The notes under the pieces are model-generated. The model was not told the DNA's origin, made no database searches, and saw only the letters and a list, made by a program, of their open reading frames with translations. From positions 1 through 6,624 of the forward strand of contig JAGLQD010000435.1 in the NCBI GenBank assembly GCA_023136985.1: a DNA stretch of 6,624 bases. The letters run 5' to 3'. The DNA is from Candidatus Sabulitectum sp. GTDB lineage: Bacteria; Fermentibacterota; Fermentibacteria; Fermentibacterales; JCC-6. The translations under genes and the position numbers were made by a program. Of this stretch, positions 5,669-6,624 are shown one piece after another. Numbering within the stretch: position 1 is the first letter of the stretch; each line of letters begins with the position of its first letter.

Positions 5669-6585
5669 GCGGTAGAGTACCCACCGATATTGCAGCATCT
5701 GTACGGCAGAAACTTCTTAACTATTCGAGAGAGAAAAAAGAGGATTTCAATTTGGTTCTTACCAGATATGCACAGGAGAGGCTGCTGTATAGGCTTAGTA
5801 AGTCTGAGTATGCTGATGACTTTGTGCTTAAGGGTGGGCTGATGTTTCTTGTGTGGGAAGATAATCCTTATCGTGTGACCCGAGACATGGATTTCCTTGG
5901 GTATGGAGAAGATTCATCCAGCAGGATGATTGAAGTGTTCAAGTCCTTAAGTAATGCGGAATTCCCGGATGGATTGGTGTTTGATACAGATTCCGTTAAA
6001 GCTAAGGAAATTAGGGGTATGCAGGAATACAATGGAATCAGGATTGAGTTATGCGCTTCCCTTAAAAAAGCTCTAATTCCTTTACAAATCGACATTGGAT
6101 TTGGAGATGCGATTTTTCCCGAGTCAGAGATGAATGAATTCCCGACGATCATGGATATGCCATCACCTTTCCTGCACACATACTCAAGATACTCCGTAGT
6201 TGCTGAGAAGTATGAAGCCATGGTAAAACTTGGTATTGCAAATAGCCGTATGAAAGACTTCAGCGACATCTGGATGATGAGTAAGATGTTCAGTTTTGAC
6301 GGTACAGCAACTTCAAAAGCAATAAGAGCTACTTTCGAAAGGCGCAAAACTGAGATCCCGCATTCTTTACCGGAAGCTCTTACGAATGCTTTCGCAAATG
6401 ATTCAGTTAAGAAAATTCAGTGGCTGGCATTTGTTAAACGATCCCGATCAATTACATCACCTGATGGCTTAGAAGAATTGATAACTTTCATTAGAGGTTT
6501 TCTAATGGAACCAACGCTGAGTTGTCATAGTAAACTTCCGTTCAACAAAGAGTGGCTTCCAGGTGGACCATGGGGAAAAAAGTAG
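5665..6585 (+). CDS. abiEii: AbiEii/AbiGii-family nucleotidyltransferase toxin
   Basis: 306-residue protein with the AbiEii nucleotidyltransferase-fold signature. FVLKGGLMFLVW (53-64) with Y69-R70-V71-T72-R73-D74-M75-D76-F77 gives the glycine loop and paired Asp (D74, D76). IDIGFGD (142-148) supplies the third strand Asp, D143. VVAEKYEAMVKLG (178-190) and NSRMKDFSDIWMM (193-205) are the conserved Lys and Asp motifs (K182, D198, D201). The C-terminus ends in the typical FNKEWLPGGPW (293-303). All expected motifs are present and the length is full, so the toxin looks intact. Family members transfer nucleotides; related MenT toxins of Mycobacterium modify tRNA acceptor ends, but the target of this one is unknown. 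Activity would block growth on phage infection or loss of the antitoxin. It forms an operon with the AbiEi gene just upstream. Confidence 0.9.
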   Translation: MSGRVPTDIAASVRQKLLNYSREKKEDFNLVLTRYAQERLLYRLSKSEYADDFVLKGGLMFLVWEDNPYRVTRDMDFLGYGEDSSSRMIEVFKSLSNAEFPDGLVFDTDSVKAKEIRGMQEYNGIRIELCASLKKALIPLQIDIGFGDAIFPESEMNEFPTIMDMPSPFLHTYSRYSVVAEKYEAMVKLGIANSRMKDFSDIWMMSKMFSFDGTATSKAIRATFERRKTEIPHSLPEALTNAFANDSVKKIQWLAFVKRSRSITSPDGLEELITFIRGFLMEPTLSCHSKLPFNKEWLPGGPWGKK

Positions 6586-6624
6586 GATTAGGATTTATTT
6601 TACTGTTTTCTGATTATGAAAGTC

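Noticed and set aside
5868..6347. 159-codon minus-strand open frame
   Set aside because: It lies entirely antisense to the intact AbiEii motifs and shows no family features.
6586..6624. Terminator after the toxin gene
   Set aside because: The stretch is T-rich, but no stem-loop could be found in the 39 bp available.
1..6624. CRISPR array, tRNA or other structured RNA
   Set aside because: No regularly spaced repeats, cloverleaf sequences or known riboswitch motifs were seen. In particular, no TPP riboswitch signature was recognised upstream of the ThiC-like gene.

Overview
The window looks like an accessory stretch of a prokaryotic genome. It carries two complete two-gene modules, a decayed insertion sequence, and one conserved-family enzyme gene cut by the window edge. 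The host cannot be fixed from the sequence. Shine-Dalgarno sites (GGAG, GAGG) and two sigma70-like -35/-10 pairs favour a bacterium. The ThiC paralogue, ISNCY-type transposase remnant and AbiE genes also fit an anaerobic bacterium, or a methanogenic archaeon whose genome shares many such genes. No rRNA, tRNA, CRISPR array or replication origin was seen.

Left part (1-1018, minus strand): the first 339 codons of a divergent paralogue of ThiC, the radical SAM phosphomethylpyrimidine synthase. The two histidines I equate with the ThiC zinc ligands are kept at exactly the expected 64-residue spacing, but several substrate-site motifs are altered. The C-terminal iron-sulfur cluster motif would lie beyond position 1 and cannot be checked.

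Middle left (1019-1982): a short divergent intergenic stretch, then a dead transposase relic of the ISNCY type (1113-1696). It lacks its N-terminal half, is frameshifted at a run of eight T, and appears to have lost a few residues near its C-terminus. The 286 bp that follow have no convincing gene but hold two similar copies of a small hairpin-forming repeat, 221 bp apart.

Middle right (1983-4956, plus strand): two overlapping genes. One encodes a protein that I match to the DUF6361 family; the other encodes a 586-residue phospholipase D-superfamily protein with two HxK...N half-sites. The overlap and a well-spaced internal Shine-Dalgarno site imply coupled translation. Both genes share an odd composition: T-ending codons, many Ser, Leu, Ala and Val, few Lys. 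The pair is the best candidate here for a poorly described system, plausibly a nuclease-based defence module. That role is inference from domain type and neighbourhood.

Right part (4957-6624, plus strand): a complete AbiE-type (type IV) toxin-antitoxin operon. It has its own promoter-like sequence, a winged-helix antitoxin (AbiEi) and a nucleotidyltransferase toxin (AbiEii) joined by an ATGA stop/start overlap. With the PLD pair and the IS relic it gives the region the look of a small defence island inserted beside a metabolic gene. The last 39 bp after the toxin gene hold only T-rich sequence with no clear hairpin.
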